64,000 nt of DNA, taken from Flavobacterium aquatile LMG 4008 = ATCC 11947 (GTDB taxonomy: Bacteria; Bacteroidota; Bacteroidia; Flavobacteriales; Flavobacteriaceae). The position numbers were made by a program, and so were the translations under genes. The first letter of the stretch is position 1. Each line of letters begins with the position of its first letter. The stretch lies in assembly GCF_000757385.1 (NCBI RefSeq), contig NZ_JRHH01000003.1, positions 620,001 to 684,000 of the forward strand, in the 5' to 3' direction. The notes under the pieces are model-generated. The model saw only the letters and a program-made list of their open reading frames with translations. It searched no databases and was not told the DNA's origin. Of this stretch, positions 8,256-17,829 are shown piece by piece.

Positions 8256-9659
8256 ATGCAATTCAATCCAGAAGCACTACAAAAACTAATAAGAATAGTT
8301 GGAGAACAATTCGTTTTCACCGACGATGAAACCAGAAATCATTATGGTCACGACGAAACCGAAGATTATGTTTTTCCGCCAAGTGTTGTTGTAAAACCAG
8401 CCAATGCATTCGAAATTTCTGAAATTCTAAAACTAGCCAACGATTATAAAATTCCAACCACGCCAATAGGAGCAAGGACAGGTTTAAGCGGAGGAGCATT
8501 ATCAATTTACAAAGGCATCGGTTTGTCGATGGAACGTCTCAATAAAATTATAGAAATTGATGAAAATAATTTGCAAATCACGACAGAACCAGCAGTAATT
8601 ACTCAGGTTTTGCGTGAAGCTGTTGCAGAAAAAGGATTATTCTATCCTGTTGATCCAAGCAGTCAAGGAAGTTGTTGGATAGGAGGAAACGTAGCCGAAA
8701 ATTCTGGTGGTGCAAGAGCTGTAAAATATGGTGTTACCAAAGATTATGTACTTAATTTAGAGGTCGTTTTACCCAACGGAGAAATCATTTGGACTGGTGC
8801 GAATACTCTGAAAAATTCAACTGGTTATAATTTAACGCAGTTAATGGTTGGAAGCGAAGGCACACTCGGAATTATAACAAAAATCGTTTTAAAATTATTG
8901 CCGCAGAATTCTCATAGCGTATTGATGTTGGTTCCGTTTTACAAGGCAAGTCAAGCTTGCGAAGCAGTTTCGGCAATTTTTAGAGATGGAATTGTACCAA
9001 GTGCTTTAGAATTTATGGAACGCGACGCCATCGATTGGACTTTGAAGTACCACGACGACATCAGTGTAAAAGTTAAAGACGAAGTTCAAGCGCATTTATT
9101 GATAGAAGTAGACGGAAATTATCCAGATATTTTGTTTTCTGAAGCCGAAAAAATAATGACAGTTTTGGAGCAGTTCGAAATTGACGAAGTATTATTTGCT
9201 GATACCGAAGACGAGAAAAATGCACTATGGAAAATGCGTCGTTCGGTAGCCGAAGCTGTAAAATCGAATTCTATTTATAAAGAAGAAGATACAGTTGTGC
9301 CACGATATGAATTGCCAAAACTATTAGAAGGAATAAAATCCATAGGAAATAAATACGGATTCAAATCGGTTTGTTATGGTCATGCCGGCGATGGAAATTT
9401 GCATGTAAATATTATAAAATCGGATATGTCAGATGATAATTGGCTAACACAAGTTCCACTTGGAATTCGCGAAATATTTGAACTGACTGTTGGTTTAAAA
9501 GGGACATTATCTGGAGAACACGGAATAGGTTTCGTACAAAAAAACTATATGGATATCGCTTTTACAAAAACACATTTAGAATTGATGGAAAGTATCAAAC
9601 GTGTTTTTGATCCGAATAATATTTTAAATCCTGGTAAGATTTTTCCAGACGAATTGTAG
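8256..9659 (+). CDS. FAD-linked oxidase, GlcD / D-lactate dehydrogenase type
   Basis: This 467-residue flavoprotein has an N-terminal PCMH-type FAD domain (about residues 35-215) containing PIGARTGLSGGAL and the GSCWIGGNVAENSGGARAVKYG pyrophosphate-binding region. A C-terminal FAD-linked oxidase domain (about 220-465) has CYGHAGDGNLHVNI and the closing SGEHGIGFVQK ... FDPNNILNPGKIF. These are the hallmarks of glycolate oxidase GlcD and D-2-hydroxyacid dehydrogenases. No iron-sulphur partner (GlcE/GlcF) is adjacent, so a D-lactate or D-2-hydroxy-acid dehydrogenase acting alone is plausible. The exact substrate is not decidable. Confidence 0.88.
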   Translation: MQFNPEALQKLIRIVGEQFVFTDDETRNHYGHDETEDYVFPPSVVVKPANAFEISEILKLANDYKIPTTPIGARTGLSGGALSIYKGIGLSMERLNKIIEIDENNLQITTEPAVITQVLREAVAEKGLFYPVDPSSQGSCWIGGNVAENSGGARAVKYGVTKDYVLNLEVVLPNGEIIWTGANTLKNSTGYNLTQLMVGSEGTLGIITKIVLKLLPQNSHSVLMLVPFYKASQACEAVSAIFRDGIVPSALEFMERDAIDWTLKYHDDISVKVKDEVQAHLLIEVDGNYPDILFSEAEKIMTVLEQFEIDEVLFADTEDEKNALWKMRRSVAEAVKSNSIYKEEDTVVPRYELPKLLEGIKSIGNKYGFKSVCYGHAGDGNLHVNIIKSDMSDDNWLTQVPLGIREIFELTVGLKGTLSGEHGIGFVQKNYMDIAFTKTHLELMESIKRVFDPNNILNPGKIFPDEL

Positions 9660-9661
9660 AA

Positions 9662-9683
9662 AAATACGATTTTATACGTATTT
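9662..9683 (+). terminator. Possible weak terminator after the FAD-linked oxidase
   Basis: A 7-bp stem (AAATACG / CGTATTT) with an 8-nt loop sits 2 nt after the stop. The U-run is short, so activity is uncertain. Confidence 0.4.
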
Positions 9684-9739
9684 CACCGTTGTTAAAAGTA
9701 AAATAGTTTTACATCATCATTAACCCACAAAATTTAAAC

Positions 9740-10216
9740 ATGATGAAAAAATTACTTTTTACAACATTCTTACTTGCCGGAACCTTTTTTTGTAATGCGC
9801 AAGAAACTAAATTCGGAGTGAAAGCCGGAGTTGATTTTGCTACAGCCAAAGTAAAATTTTTAGGAACAACAGCTACCTCATCAGAAACTGGCTTTTTTGT
9901 TGGAGGTTTTGCTAACATCGGAATTTCGGAACAATTTTCTGTACAGCCCGAAGTTTTGTATGTTGCAATTAAAGATTTCAACTTTTTGAGTGTACCAATT
10001 TTAGCTAAATATTCGGTTTCAAAAGAATTCGGAATTTTGGCTGGACCAAGTTTGAATTACTTCCTTGACGCAGAAGAAGACGAATTTAAAGTAAACATTG
10101 ATTTTGGAGCTTCTTATGATGTTACAGAAGACATCGAAGTAAATGCAAAATACTCATTAGGAATGGGTGATGTGAGCATCAGCGGAATCTTTATTGGCGC
10201 AGGTTACAAGTTCTAA
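9740..10216 (+). CDS. Outer-membrane beta-barrel protein (PorT/OMP_b-brl type)
   Basis: This 158-residue protein has a signal peptide (MMKKLLFTTFLLAGTFFCNA, cleavage near QETKFGVK). Alternating hydrophobic strands follow: FGVKAGVDFATAKV, GFFVGGFANIGISEQFSVQPEVLYV, LAKYSVSKEFGILAGPSLNYF. The last residues (GIFIGAGYKF) end in Phe, as outer-membrane barrel strands do. About eight strands fit the small OmpX/OMP_b-brl barrels common in flavobacteria. No function is assignable. Two ATG codons sit at the start; either could be used. A bidirectional hairpin follows. Confidence 0.85.
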   Translation: MMKKLLFTTFLLAGTFFCNAQETKFGVKAGVDFATAKVKFLGTTATSSETGFFVGGFANIGISEQFSVQPEVLYVAIKDFNFLSVPILAKYSVSKEFGILAGPSLNYFLDAEEDEFKVNIDFGASYDVTEDIEVNAKYSLGMGDVSISGIFIGAGYKF

Positions 10217-10235
10217 GATATAAAATAGTACAAAA

Positions 10236-10264
10236 AAAACCGCTGTAATTGCTACAGCGGTTTT
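10236..10264. terminator. Bidirectional rho-independent terminator
   Basis: A perfect 12-bp stem (AAAACCGCTGTA / TACAGCGGTTTT) with a short loop lies between the convergent barrel and OmpA genes, with T-runs on both sides. Confidence 0.92.
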
Positions 10265-10285
10265 CTATTATATTAAAACGTAAAA

Positions 10286-11533
10286 TTATTTTACAGAGAA
10301 AGTAACTCTTCTTACAATTTGACGTGCAGCTTTAGAATCTTTGTTCACAGAAGCATCTTCACCGTTAGCAACAACAGTTAATCTTGAAGCGCTAATTCCT
10401 GAGTTAACAGCGATATTTTTAACTGCATCAGCTCTTCTTTGAGATAAAGCTTGGTTGTAACTTGCGTCACCAACTTCGTCAGCATATCCAATGATTTGAG
10501 CATTTGTAGAAGGATTTGCTTTTAGGTATTTCACTAAGAAATCAACTCCAGAAACTGAAGAACTTGTTGGTGTATCAGAATTAAAGTCAAAGTAAACATT
10601 TACATATCCACCGTTGATTAATTCTTCTATAGTACCATTTGACGCAACATTACCATTTTGTCCATAAGTTTTATCTAAATAGCTTTCTAATTCGTCTGGA
10701 ACACCATTTTTGTTAACATCAACAGCTTGTCCTTTAGAATTAACAGCAACTCCAGTTGTAGTATTTTGCTCTAAATCGTATAAATCTGCAACACCATCTT
10801 TGTCGGTATCAACAAGACCAGTTTCGATAAAAGCAATTCTTTTTTCAAGTGCTTCAATTTCTTCTGTTTTATTTTCAAAATACCAGTCTGCATGTTTTTC
10901 GTTTTTACCTAAGTAAAAAGTCAAACCAACAGAAGCGTTCATTACAATTCCATCAATAGCACTAGTATTAACCTGACTCATTCCGTCAAAGTTGTGTTGT
11001 TGCTTACCGTTAGCAATTCCAGTAATATCACCAGTTAAAACAACATTATTGCTTAATTTTATTTGACCAGTTAATCCAAGAATTCCGTTACCCATGTAAT
11101 CTTCACCTTCAAAACCGTTTTTAGATGTCAATTGAGAAGCACCAAATCCACCGTGTGCTAATAAACCAAATGTATTCGTCCAAGTTTCAAAATTTAAAAC
11201 TCTACCAATATTTACAACTCCCTGCAAACTTGTTCTTAAATATGTACTTTCAAATGGAGCACTTGAGTTTCCGTCTTCAAATTTATCATATCCAAAATCT
11301 AATTTTACTCCAAATTTTGGGTTAAACATATATCTAACTCCTAAATCTGCGTGGAAAAGATTAAACGTTTTTGTATAATAACCAGAGCTCATAGTTCTCG
11401 TTGGTTTATTAACACCGCCATTTAATTCAATTGACCATTTGTCAAAACCTGATTCTTTTTCTTCTGTTTCTTGTGCATTAACGTTTGCAATAGAAATCAT
11501 TAAAAAGGATAATAATAGTAAACACTTCTTCAT
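10286..11533 (-). CDS. OmpA family protein with thrombospondin type 3-like repeats
   Basis: This outer-membrane protein has 415 residues. A signal peptide (residues 1-20, ending NVNAQ) is followed by an N-terminal beta-barrel (about 30-210, ending SVGLTFYLG). A short coiled segment leads to Ca-binding-type Asp repeats (DTDKDGVADLYD, DVNKNGVPDELE, about 240-280). The C-terminal OmpA peptidoglycan-binding domain (about 300-415) has IIGYADEVGDASYNQALSQRRADAV. It should tether the outer membrane to the cell wall. It is probably abundant, given the strong -7 element upstream and the terminator at 10236-10264. Confidence 0.94.
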   Translation of the reverse strand: MKKCLLLLSFLMISIANVNAQETEEKESGFDKWSIELNGGVNKPTRTMSSGYYTKTFNLFHADLGVRYMFNPKFGVKLDFGYDKFEDGNSSAPFESTYLRTSLQGVVNIGRVLNFETWTNTFGLLAHGGFGASQLTSKNGFEGEDYMGNGILGLTGQIKLSNNVVLTGDITGIANGKQQHNFDGMSQVNTSAIDGIVMNASVGLTFYLGKNEKHADWYFENKTEEIEALEKRIAFIETGLVDTDKDGVADLYDLEQNTTTGVAVNSKGQAVDVNKNGVPDELESYLDKTYGQNGNVASNGTIEELINGGYVNVYFDFNSDTPTSSSVSGVDFLVKYLKANPSTNAQIIGYADEVGDASYNQALSQRRADAVKNIAVNSGISASRLTVVANGEDASVNKDSKAARQIVRRVTFSVK

Positions 11534-11585
11534 AATTCTTTAATTTAATTAAACTCTTTCTCTCTTTTTTAGTAAAAATTTACTG

Positions 11586-11593
11586 CAAAGATA
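11586..11593 (-). promoter_or_regulatory. -7 promoter element (TATCTTTG) of the OmpA-family gene
   Basis: Minus-strand TATCTTTG lies 52 nt upstream of the ATG at 11533. A clear -33 TTG was not found at standard spacing. Confidence 0.5.
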
Positions 11594-11999
11594 GAGGTTA
11601 TGCTAATAGTTAGCTTACATCCTAACTTTAATATTATACATAATTGCCATGTTTGATTGGTAATATTTCTGGTAATTAAGAATTAAAAAATAGCATTGGT
11701 GGGTATTTTTGATTAAGATAGAATTATGTGCAATAAATAAGTACTAAATTAGGAATACTGATAAAAATTTAATTTAATCTATTTTTGTAGAATAAATGAA
11801 AAATAATGCTTTTTATCTATTTATTCTGTTGTTTAATCGATGTTTTTGCTTAAGAAAGTTTAATATATTCGAGGTTTTAGTTATTAAAATTTAAAAAAAT
11901 CGACAGAAATAGGTCGAAATTTGTGATATAAGCAATAATTGTGTTTTTGAAAAAAGGTACTTATTTATAAACTAAGTCAATTTTATAAGTTTTATGTAT
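11594..11999. other. AT-rich intergenic region without recognised gene
   Basis: About 400 nt of very AT-rich sequence between the OmpA promoter and the terminator of the small Lys-rich gene. I see no ORF with a plausible start, no tRNA-like cloverleaf and no strong hairpin. A small RNA cannot be excluded. Confidence 0.5.
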
Positions 12000-12027
12000 A
12001 AAAAAAACGCTTATAATAGAATAAGCG
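12000..12027 (-). terminator. Terminator of the small Lys-rich gene
   Basis: Stem CGCTTAT / ATAAGCG (7 bp, 6-nt loop) is followed on the minus strand by at least seven U. It lies 11 nt after the stop of the 36-residue ORF. Confidence 0.8.
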
Positions 12028-12037
12028 CTCATTTTAA

Positions 12038-12148
12038 TTAATCTCTCTTAGGAGTGTTTTTTTTAATTCGTTTTTCCTCTTTTTTTTCTTTTGCAGTTTT
12101 AAGAGGTTCTTTTTTTTCCGTTTTTTTTGCGTCTTGACTTTTTGCCAT
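12038..12148 (-). CDS. Small Lys/Glu-rich conserved protein (36 residues)
   Basis: The frame reads MAKSQDAKKTEKKEPLK followed by another Lys/Glu-rich stretch and ends TPKRD. About 40% of residues are Lys. It has a purine-rich upstream region suitable for translation and its own terminator (12000-12027), so the ORF is expressed as a unit. I recall similar MAKSQ... Lys-rich mini-proteins in flavobacterial genomes, but no function is known. A nucleic-acid- or ribosome-associated role would fit the charge. This is inference. Confidence 0.65.
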   Translation of the reverse strand: MAKSQDAKKTEKKEPLKTAKEKKEEKRIKKNTPKRD

Positions 12149-12230
12149 GATATCTTTTTTTTGAGTTAGTTAAATTTTAGTTTAGTAAATGTATGAAATA
12201 AAGTCATATAATAAAAAGTAAGTTGTAAAT

Positions 12231-12262
12231 AAAAATCCCCAACTGCTTTCACAATTGAGGAT
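12231..12262 (-). terminator. Rho-independent terminator of secA
   Basis: On the minus strand an 11-bp stem (ATCCTCAATTG / CAGTTGGGGAT, with G-T wobbles) is followed by UUUUUA. It lies about 50 nt after the secA stop. Confidence 0.8.
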
Positions 12263-12309
12263 ATTATTTTTGAACTGCAATCTAAAAACTGCAAATCGTT
12301 GTTTAATTT

Positions 12310-15300
12310 TTATTCGTTAACCAAAACCCATTCGCCATTAGCTAGTAAACTTTCGGCTTTTTTGAATTTCATAGTTTCGGTTTTTCCAGTTGCAACTTGT
12401 TTAATAGTTACATTATCATTTCTGTTAATTTTTGGTTGGTCGCGAACGATAGTTTCTGTTACCTGACGTTGCTGTGTTTGTCCAGCTTCTCTATTTTGTT
12501 GTGCCAGTTCTTCGCTGTTGGCAATTTCACTTCTAGATTCGGTATAATTTTCTTTTTGGCGTACCTCATTTCTAGCGTCTTGAATGTTGTTTTGTTGTTG
12601 CGGTAAATCACCTTTAAATAAAAATGAAATCACTTCTTTGTTAACACCATCAAGCATTGTTCTAAATAATTTGAATGCTTCCAATTTGTAGATTAGTAAC
12701 GGATCCTTTTGTTCGTGAACGGCTAATTGAACTGATTGTTTCAACTCGTCCATTTTACGTAAGTGTTTTTTCCAAGCTTCATCAACAATTGCTAAAGTGA
12801 TGTTTTTTTCGAAATCGGCAACCAATTGTGCACCATTAGATTCGTAAGCTTTTTTCAAATCGGTAACCACGTTCAACGATTTAATTCCGTCTGTAAATGG
12901 AACTATAATTCGTTCAAATTTATTTCCTTCTTGCTCATAAACATTTGCAATAATAGGGAAGGCTTCACGCGCGCTTCTTTCGGTTTTTTCAGTGTAATAC
13001 TGCATTGCTGCTTTGTATACTTTACCTGTAATTTCGGTTTCAGATAATTTAGAAAAATCACCTTCGGATATTGGAGAAGTGATAGAGAAATAACGGATTA
13101 ATTCAAATTCGAAATTTTTAAAATCTCCAGATGCTTTGTTATCACTAACGATAACTTCGCAAGTGTCATACATCATGTTGGCAATATCTAATTTTAGACG
13201 TTCACCATGCAAAGCGTGACGACGACGTTTGTAAACTACTTCACGTTGAGCATTCATAACATCATCATATTCTAACAAACGTTTACGTGTTCCAAAGTTG
13301 TTTTCTTCTACTTTTTTCTGAGCTCTTTCAATAGATTTAGTCATCATAGAGTGTTGAATAACTTCACCTTCTTTCAATCCCATTCTGTCCATAACTTTGG
13401 CAACTCTATCTGAACCAAATAAACGCATTAAGTTATCTTCTAAAGAAACATAAAATTGCGAACTTCCTGGATCACCTTGACGACCAGCACGACCACGTAA
13501 CTGACGGTCAACACGACGCGAATCGTGACGTTCTGTACCAATAATTGCTAATCCGCCAGCCGCTTTTACTTCTGGAGTTAGTTTGATATCGGTTCCACGA
13601 CCAGCCATATTAGTTGCAATCGTTACAACACCAGGTTTTCCTGCTTCGGCAACAATTTCTGCTTCACTTTTGTGCATTTTAGCGTTCAACACGTTGTGAT
13701 TAACACCGCGCATTTTTAACATTCGACTCAATAATTCTGAAATTTCAACCGAAGTTGTTCCAATTAAAACTGGTCTTCCAGCTGCTGAAAGTTGCGTTAC
13801 ATCTTCAATTACTGCATTGAATTTTTCACGAACCGAACGGTAAATTAAATCTTCTTTATCTTGACGAGCCATTCCTCTATTAGTCGGAATTTCAACAACG
13901 TCTAATTTATATATTTGCCATAACTCACCAGCTTCTGTTACTGCAGTTCCGGTCATACCTGCCAATTTACTGTACATACGGAAATAATTTTGCAATGTAA
14001 TAGTAGCAAATGTTTGAGTTGCAGCTTCAATAGTAACATTTTCTTTTGCTTCAATAGCTTGGTGTAATCCATCAGAATAACGACGACCATCCATGATACG
14101 ACCTGTTGATTCGTCTACAATCATCACTTTATTGTCCATGATTACATATTCTGTATCTTTTTCAAATATCGTGTAGGCTTTTAATAGCTGCGTAAGTGTA
14201 TGAATTCGCTCTGACTTTACTGCAAAATCTTGAAATAATTTCTCTTTAGCTTCTGCTTCTTGATCTTTTTCAAGGTTTTGTTTTTCGATGTTTGCAATCT
14301 CTGTTCCAATATCTGGAAGAACGAAAAACGTATCGTCGGTATCTTGAGACAAGAATTTAATTCCGTTATCTGATAATTCTACTTGATTGTTTTTTTCTTC
14401 GATTACAAAATACAAAGCTTCGTCAACCATTGGCATTTTGCGATTGTTGTCTTGCATGTATTCATTTTCAGTTTTTTGTAAAAGGGCTTTTATTCCTTCT
14501 TCACTTAAAAACTTAATTAACGCTTTGTTTCTTGGATATGCACGGAATGCTCTTAATAATTGAAAACCTCCGTCTTTAGTATTTCCTTCTTTAATAAGTT
14601 TTTTAGCTTCGGTTAAAAATCCGTTAGCTAACTGACGTTGTAAATTGAAAAGATTTTCGATTTTTGGTTTCAATTCATTAAATTCATGACGATCACCATC
14701 TGGAACCGGACCAGAAATAATTAATGGTGTTCTAGCATCATCAATTAATACCGAATCGACCTCGTCGACAATAGCATAATTGTGTTTTCTTTGAACTAAA
14801 TCTTCTGGCGAATGCGCCATGTTATCTCTTAAGTAATCAAATCCAAATTCGTTATTTGTTCCATAAGTAATGTCGGCTTCATAAGCTTTTCTTCTTGCAA
14901 CCGAGTTTGGAGAATGGTTATCGATACAATCTACTGTGATTCCGTGGAATTCGAATAAAGGTGCTTTCCATGTACTATCTCGTTTTGCTAAGTAGTCATT
15001 CACGGTTACTAAATGCACACCATTTCCAGTCAATGCATTTAAATAAAGTGGAAGAGTTGCTACAAGAGTTTTTCCTTCACCTGTTTGCATTTCAGATATT
15101 TTTCCTTCGTGAAGTACGATTCCACCAATTAACTGAACGTCGTAGTGAATCATGTCCCAAGTGATTTCTTTTCCAGCAGCATTCCACGTATTAGACCAAT
15201 TGGTTTGATCGCCAACTAAAGTAATGTAAGGTTTTGTAGCTGATAATTCTCTATCTTTTTCAGTTGAGGTAACTGTAATTATAGAATTTTCTTTGAAACG

Positions 15301-15663
15301 TCTTGCAGTTTCTTTCACAACAGCAAAAGCTTCTGGAAGAATTTCCATCAAAACTTTTTCAGAGATTTCGTAAGCTTCTTTTTCTAAAGCGTCCATTGCA
15401 TTGTAGATGTCTTCTCTGTCATCAATGTCAATTGTGTTTTCTGCTTTTAGTTTAAGTTCGGCAATTTTAGCATCTTTTTCGGCTCTTGCTTGCTTAATTT
15501 TTTCTTTGAAAGTAACGGTTTTCGCTCTTAATTCGTCATTTGACAATGCCATTAATGCACTTTCAAATGATTTTATTTTGACTACTAAAGGTTGGATTGC
15601 CTTTACGTCTTTTTGAGATTTATCACCTACAAATGCTTTAAGTATGCTATTTATGAAACTCAT
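12310..15663 (-). CDS. secA: Preprotein translocase ATPase SecA
   Basis: SecA drives export of signal-peptide proteins through SecYEG. At 1117 residues it is longer than the ~900 of Escherichia coli, as is usual in Bacteroidota, with inserted helical sequence in the first nucleotide-binding domain (about 330-480). Walker A MQTGEGKT (about 191-198), [16 protein letters not shown] and the [13 protein letters not shown] helicase motif are intact. The C-terminus (NGEWVLVNE) lacks the Cys/His zinc-binding SEC-C motif. ATG at 15663 gives the standard N-terminus [19 protein letters not shown]. It is followed by its own terminator. Confidence 0.98.
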   Translation of the reverse strand: MSFINSILKAFVGDKSQKDVKAIQPLVVKIKSFESALMALSNDELRAKTVTFKEKIKQARAEKDAKIAELKLKAENTIDIDDREDIYNAMDALEKEAYEISEKVLMEILPEAFAVVKETARRFKENSIITVTSTEKDRELSATKPYITLVGDQTNWSNTWNAAGKEITWDMIHYDVQLIGGIVLHEGKISEMQTGEGKTLVATLPLYLNALTGNGVHLVTVNDYLAKRDSTWKAPLFEFHGITVDCIDNHSPNSVARRKAYEADITYGTNNEFGFDYLRDNMAHSPEDLVQRKHNYAIVDEVDSVLIDDARTPLIISGPVPDGDRHEFNELKPKIENLFNLQRQLANGFLTEAKKLIKEGNTKDGGFQLLRAFRAYPRNKALIKFLSEEGIKALLQKTENEYMQDNNRKMPMVDEALYFVIEEKNNQVELSDNGIKFLSQDTDDTFFVLPDIGTEIANIEKQNLEKDQEAEAKEKLFQDFAVKSERIHTLTQLLKAYTIFEKDTEYVIMDNKVMIVDESTGRIMDGRRYSDGLHQAIEAKENVTIEAATQTFATITLQNYFRMYSKLAGMTGTAVTEAGELWQIYKLDVVEIPTNRGMARQDKEDLIYRSVREKFNAVIEDVTQLSAAGRPVLIGTTSVEISELLSRMLKMRGVNHNVLNAKMHKSEAEIVAEAGKPGVVTIATNMAGRGTDIKLTPEVKAAGGLAIIGTERHDSRRVDRQLRGRAGRQGDPGSSQFYVSLEDNLMRLFGSDRVAKVMDRMGLKEGEVIQHSMMTKSIERAQKKVEENNFGTRKRLLEYDDVMNAQREVVYKRRRHALHGERLKLDIANMMYDTCEVIVSDNKASGDFKNFEFELIRYFSITSPISEGDFSKLSETEITGKVYKAAMQYYTEKTERSAREAFPIIANVYEQEGNKFERIIVPFTDGIKSLNVVTDLKKAYESNGAQLVADFEKNITLAIVDEAWKKHLRKMDELKQSVQLAVHEQKDPLLIYKLEAFKLFRTMLDGVNKEVISFLFKGDLPQQQNNIQDARNEVRQKENYTESRSEIANSEELAQQNREAGQTQQRQVTETIVRDQPKINRNDNVTIKQVATGKTETMKFKKAESLLANGEWVLVNE

Positions 15664-15727
15664 AATGGTTTTATTTTATATTTTTAGTGTTCCGAAAGTT
15701 CGGGATTGCGAATTTAAACAAAAAAAA

Positions 15728-15743
15728 AGCCCCAATGGAGACT
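15728..15743 (-). terminator. Terminator of the DUF2795 gene
   Basis: Minus-strand AGTCTC-CATT-GGGGCT (6-bp stem with G-U pairs) is followed by eight or more U, 25 nt after the stop. Confidence 0.65.
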
Positions 15744-15768
15744 TTTCTTCTGTTGTTTTAGTTTATTT

Positions 15769-15990
15769 TTAATATTCGTCCTCGTTCCAAAGATAATCTT
15801 CGTCGGTTGGATAATCTGGCCAAATTTCTTCCATAGATTCATAAATTTCACCTTCGTCTTCAATAGACTGAAGATTTTCTACTACTTCAAGTGGAGCACC
15901 AGCTCTAATTGCGTAATCGATCAACTCATCTTTGGTAGCAGGCCACGGTGCATCACTTAAATACGATGCTAATTCTAATGTCCAATACAT
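15769..15990 (-). CDS. DUF2795 domain-containing small protein
   Basis: This 73-residue acidic protein begins MYWTLELASYLSDAPWPATKDELIDYAIRAGAPLEVVENLQ and ends in Asp/Glu/Trp/Tyr-rich sequence. The LASYLSDAPWPATKDELIDYAIRAGAP core is the DUF2795 pattern, a short helical domain in which residues around APWPATK are conserved. The function is unknown. The gene has its own two-element promoter and terminator, so it is a separate transcription unit between secA and the adenosyltransferase gene. Confidence 0.85.
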   Translation of the reverse strand: MYWTLELASYLSDAPWPATKDELIDYAIRAGAPLEVVENLQSIEDEGEIYESMEEIWPDYPTDEDYLWNEDEY

Positions 15991-16012
15991 CTTCTTTGGG
16001 TTTTAATTTGTG

Positions 16013-16042
16013 CAAAAATAAATTTATTACTGAAAAAGTCAA
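16013..16042 (-). promoter_or_regulatory. Promoter of the DUF2795 gene (TTG ... TATTTTTG)
   Basis: Minus strand: -33 TTG (16040-16042), 19-nt spacer, -7 TATTTTTG (16013-16020), then 22 nt to the ATG. Confidence 0.65.
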
Positions 16043-16087
16043 GTTTTTTTTGATTTATTTTTCAATAAAGTTTAAGAACGTCTTTTT

Positions 16088-16190
16088 TTTAAATTCCAAA
16101 TTTTAAATTCCAAACTCCAAAAATGCTCTATTTTTAGATACATTGTAGGATTTAAATGTTGGAATTTGGAATTTTACTTTTGAAGTTTTA
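16088..16190. repeat. AT-rich imperfect inverted repeat of AAATTCCAA units
   Basis: TTAAATTCCAAATTTTAAATTCCAAACTCC on the left is complementary in part to TGTTGGAATTTGGAATTTT on the right. It may fold into a long hairpin between the adenosyltransferase stop and the DUF2795 promoter. It could act as the terminator of neither gene clearly. Confidence 0.45.
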
Positions 16191-16195
16191 AGACA

Positions 16196-16765
16196 CTACT
16201 TTCTCGGTATCCATTGAACTTCATCGGCGTTTAAATCGAATGACAACTTCCGTGCCAATACAAAAAGGTAGTCAGAAAGTCGGTTTAGGTACTTAATTAC
16301 GAGTTCGTCTGTTGGTTCGATGTCATTTAAATGTACGGCTAATCGTTCGGCGCGACGGCAAACGCACCGTGCAATATGACAATATGACACAGTTGTGTGT
16401 CCGCCTGGAAGTACGAAATGTGTCATTTGCGGAAGCGATTCTTCCATGGCATCGATTTGATTTTCTAGGTATTCTATATCAGATTCTTGAATGCCAAGAT
16501 TTTGTAGTCTTTTTTGACCGTTTTTAAGTGTTTCTTTTTCTGGTGGAGTTGCTAGAATTGCGCCAACGGTAAAAAGTCTATCTTGAACTTCTATTAATAC
16601 GTTTTTGTAAAGTTGATTCATTTCTTGGTCACGAATCAAACCGATGTGGGAATTTAATTCGTCAACGGTTCCATAACTTTCAATTCGGATGTGGTGTTTG
16701 GGAACTCTTGTGCCACCAAATAGTGCGGTTGTTCCTGTGTCACCTGTTTTTGTATATACTTTCAT
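16196..16765 (-). CDS. Cob(I)alamin adenosyltransferase, PduO type
   Basis: This enzyme transfers the adenosyl group of ATP to cob(I)alamin and so makes coenzyme B12. The 189-residue protein starts MKVYTKTGDTGTTALFGGTRVPK, the ATP-binding N-terminal loop of the PduO family. It has YGTVDELNSHIGL and the catalytic-helix motif CVCRRAERLAVHL (about residues 130-142). The length is normal. The product is the cofactor of methylmalonyl-CoA mutase, which links this gene to meaB at 5927. I see no B12 riboswitch in the leader. Confidence 0.94.
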   Translation of the reverse strand: MKVYTKTGDTGTTALFGGTRVPKHHIRIESYGTVDELNSHIGLIRDQEMNQLYKNVLIEVQDRLFTVGAILATPPEKETLKNGQKRLQNLGIQESDIEYLENQIDAMEESLPQMTHFVLPGGHTTVSYCHIARCVCRRAERLAVHLNDIEPTDELVIKYLNRLSDYLFVLARKLSFDLNADEVQWIPRK

Positions 16766-16832
16766 TGCTGATATTAGATTTTTGATATTAGATAGTAGAT
16801 TTTGGAATCTAAATTTCTAAAATTTCTTTTTT

Positions 16833-16840
16833 CAAAGGTA
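16833..16840 (-). promoter_or_regulatory. -7 promoter element (TACCTTTG) of the adenosyltransferase gene
   Basis: Minus-strand TACCTTTG lies 67 nt upstream of the ATG at 16765; no -33 TTG at standard spacing. Confidence 0.45.
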
Positions 16841-16864
16841 ACAAAAATTAAAATGGATTGTTAA

Positions 16865-16961
16865 CTAGCCCTGACAGGAGAAAGTAGCTCTCGTTTTTTA
16901 ACGAGACTACTTTGTATGGCAGGAATAAGGATTACTGATAAAGCCCAAGCGATTCGCTCCT
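16865..16961 (-). repeat. Dispersed palindromic intergenic element, copy 3 of 6
   Basis: On the minus strand it begins AGGAGCGAATCGCTTGGGC, has TCCTGCC, then a central stem AGTCTCGTT / AACGAGAGCT that differs from the CCCGAT stem of other copies, and ends CTGTCAGGGCTAG. It lies between the ABC ATPase stop and the adenosyltransferase promoter. Confidence 0.85.
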
Positions 16962-16968
16962 CATTAAT

Positions 16969-17667
16969 CTATAAATGATCGGTATTTTGGGTGTCGCTTT
17001 CTATTAATCCGTCACGTAAACGTATGATTCTGTGAGCATATTTGGCGATGTCTTCCTCGTGAGTTACCAGGATTACGGTGTTTCCCGAGGCATGAATGTC
17101 TCCAAAAAGTTTCATTATTTCTACGGAAGTTTTACTGTCTAGATTTCCTGTTGGCTCATCGGCAAGAATGATGGATGGTTTATTGACCAAAGCTCTTGCA
17201 ACAGCAACTCTTTGACGTTGTCCACCCGAAAGTTGGTTGGGTTGGTGGTCCATTCTATCGGATAGATTTACTTGTGTTAGTACTTCGGTTGCACGTGCAT
17301 TTCTCTCGGATTTTGAATATCCAGCGTAAATCATTGGTAATGCGACGTTGTCTAATGCAGTTGTTCTTGGTAATAGGTTGAAGGTTTGGAAGACGAATCC
17401 GATTTCTTTGTTTCGGATTTCTGCCAAATCGTCGTCGTGCATTTGACTCACGTCTTTTCCGTTAAGGATATAGCTTCCAGAAGTTGGGGTGTCTAAACAT
17501 CCTAAAAGGTTCATTAAGGTAGATTTTCCTGAACCCGATGGACCCATTAATGCTACATATTCGCCTTTGTTTATTTGTAAATCGATTCCTTTAAGTACGT
17601 ATATTATTTCGCTACCTAGCACGAAATCACGCTTTATATTGGTGATGTTGATGAGTGATTGTGACAT
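16969..17667 (-). CDS. ABC transporter ATP-binding protein (LolD/MacB type)
   Basis: This 232-residue ATPase has Walker [10 protein letters not shown] (about residues 42-50), the Q-loop [21 protein letters not shown], signature [15 protein letters not shown] (about 143-157), Walker [13 protein letters not shown] and the H-loop VTHEE. The sequence resembles ATPases of the LolD/MacB/FtsE group, which work with FtsX-like permeases in lipoprotein release or macrolide and peptide efflux. No permease gene is adjacent, so the partner must be encoded elsewhere. Substrate unknown. Confidence 0.92.
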   Translation of the reverse strand: MSQSLINITNIKRDFVLGSEIIYVLKGIDLQINKGEYVALMGPSGSGKSTLMNLLGCLDTPTSGSYILNGKDVSQMHDDDLAEIRNKEIGFVFQTFNLLPRTTALDNVALPMIYAGYSKSERNARATEVLTQVNLSDRMDHQPNQLSGGQRQRVAVARALVNKPSIILADEPTGNLDSKTSVEIMKLFGDIHASGNTVILVTHEEDIAKYAHRIIRLRDGLIESDTQNTDHL

Positions 17668-17829
17668 ATCTTCTTTTGACTAATTTATAGCATTAGTAGT
17701 TAATAACTGGATAAAGTTACAAACTTTAACAACAAAAAACGAGAATTGTGTAAGATTAAAAAATAAATGTGTAACGCCGCTGATTGATGTTAGGACTAAT
17801 TTTACATTAAATATTAAAACTTATTAATT

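Noticed and set aside
11594..11999. tRNA or structured RNA in the longest core intergenic spacer
   Set aside because: No cloverleaf arms, CCA-type end or TTCGA/TTCAA loop motif was found; only AT-rich DNA.
16766..16968. Cobalamin riboswitch upstream of the adenosyltransferase gene
   Set aside because: The spacer is taken up by a dispersed palindromic element and a -7 promoter; no B12-box-like sequence was seen.
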